Below the pieces are notes generated by a model. It saw only the letters and a program-made list of their open reading frames with translations, was not told where the DNA came from and did not search any database. A program made the position numbers and the translations under genes. A DNA stretch of 5,457 nucleotides from Desulfobulbaceae bacterium UBA5173 (lineage in GTDB: Bacteria > Desulfobacterota > Desulfobulbia > Desulfobulbales > Desulfobulbaceae): positions 1 to 5,457 of the forward strand of contig DHWV01000098.1 of the NCBI GenBank assembly GCA_002413355.1. Direction: 5' to 3'. Of the stretch, positions 5,187-5,457 are shown one piece after another. The number at the start of each line of letters is the position of its first letter. The first letter of the stretch is position 1.

Positions 5187-5457
5187 TCATAATTTATCTT
5201 GAGATAGCTTTTCGTATGTTCTTTTAGAATTTTTATTTCTATCAGGATTTAGATGAATATCTGACTGTTTGATCTTCATCTTCAATATTATAGGAATAAT
5301 ATGCTTTATATCCATAAACGACACTTCCAGATGGAACATGAAAAGAAAAGTCATAAAGAGCATTTGTGTCTGAATGTGACTCTGGCTATAAAAAAAATTC
5401 TACACGGATTCCTGATTTTTTCATAACCGCATGAACTTTTAGCCCTTAAACATTTTC
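5187..5457 (-). pseudogene. Fragment of a second, unrelated DDE transposase (KNSKR type, IS982-like annotation), decayed and cut by window edge
   Basis: On the minus strand from 5457 the frame reads GLKVHAVMKKSGIRVEFFL, then PESHSDTNALYDFSFHVP, then SGSVVYGYKAYYSYNIEDE. After a +1/-2 shift near 5272-5277 it continues IKQSDIHLNPDRNKNSKR and TYEKLSQ, with a TGA at 5187-5189. This matches my memory of DDE transposases with the pattern YGLKVH, VEFFLTPGSHSDT, GSVVYGDKAY and IHL...RKKNSKR, often labelled IS982-like. Decay is plain. TAA at 5446-5448 replaces the expected Tyr before GLKVH, and TAG at 5386-5388 replaces the residue before P in the LTPGSHSD pattern. The expected catalytic Asp of GDKAY is Tyr (GYKAY). 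The downstream third with the final Glu is absent, apparently cut off near the right end of the IS5-type element. Base composition is much more AT-rich than the rest of the window. The family name is tentative; the pseudogene call is firm. Confidence 0.75.

Noticed and set aside
4403..5223. Alternative inverted repeat: AAGAACATATCTCAA at 4403-4417 against TTGAGATA...TATGTTCTT at 5199-5223
   Set aside because: The right copy needs a 10-nt gap and lies in sequence that reads KRTYEKLSQ of the second transposase, and the left copy lies inside the transposase reading frame. The TGTTAA pair fits the element edges better.

Overview
The window looks like chromosome of a Gram-negative, multihaem-cytochrome-rich anaerobe. 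Two periplasmic c-type cytochromes with CXXCH motifs, a lipoprotein solute-binding protein and a HemW-type haem chaperone fit the Desulfobacterota, perhaps a Desulfobulbales-like lineage. That placement is inferred from gene content and protein style only. No marker gene is present to prove it.

Layout. The plus strand (2-2438) carries three genes: the 3' part of a multihaem cytochrome with four visible CXXCH motifs (cut by the window start), a small triheme c7-type cytochrome 39 nt downstream (probably the same operon), a strong intrinsic terminator (1164-1197), and a lipoprotein LivK-type ABC substrate-binding protein with no permease or ATPase genes beside it. The minus strand carries radC followed directly by hemW, whose ATG touches the radC stop codon (TGA|ATG). 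This pair converges on the binding-protein gene with only 24 nt between the stop codons.

Upstream of radC (about 4370-5457) is a graveyard of mobile DNA. An IS5-family element has a transposase gene broken by a +1/-2 frameshift near 5087, an in-frame TAG at 5036-5038, a reading-frame change at a run of seven A (4835-4841), and probably a lost start codon. Its predicted catalytic residues all survive. Beyond its right end, the last ~270 nt are AT-rich and hold a second, unrelated, decayed transposase fragment (KNSKR-type DDE transposase) with two nonsense codons, a frameshift and a probable catalytic Asp-to-Tyr change. It runs off the window.

How the genes relate: the cytochromes are probably periplasmic electron carriers. 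HemW is known to handle haem for respiratory proteins, but here it is co-transcribed with radC rather than with the cytochromes, so the proximity may be chance. I see no convincing undescribed defence or mobile system. The most useful new observations are the reconstruction of the two transposase pseudogenes, the dyad between the terminator and the binding-protein gene, and the isolated binding protein.
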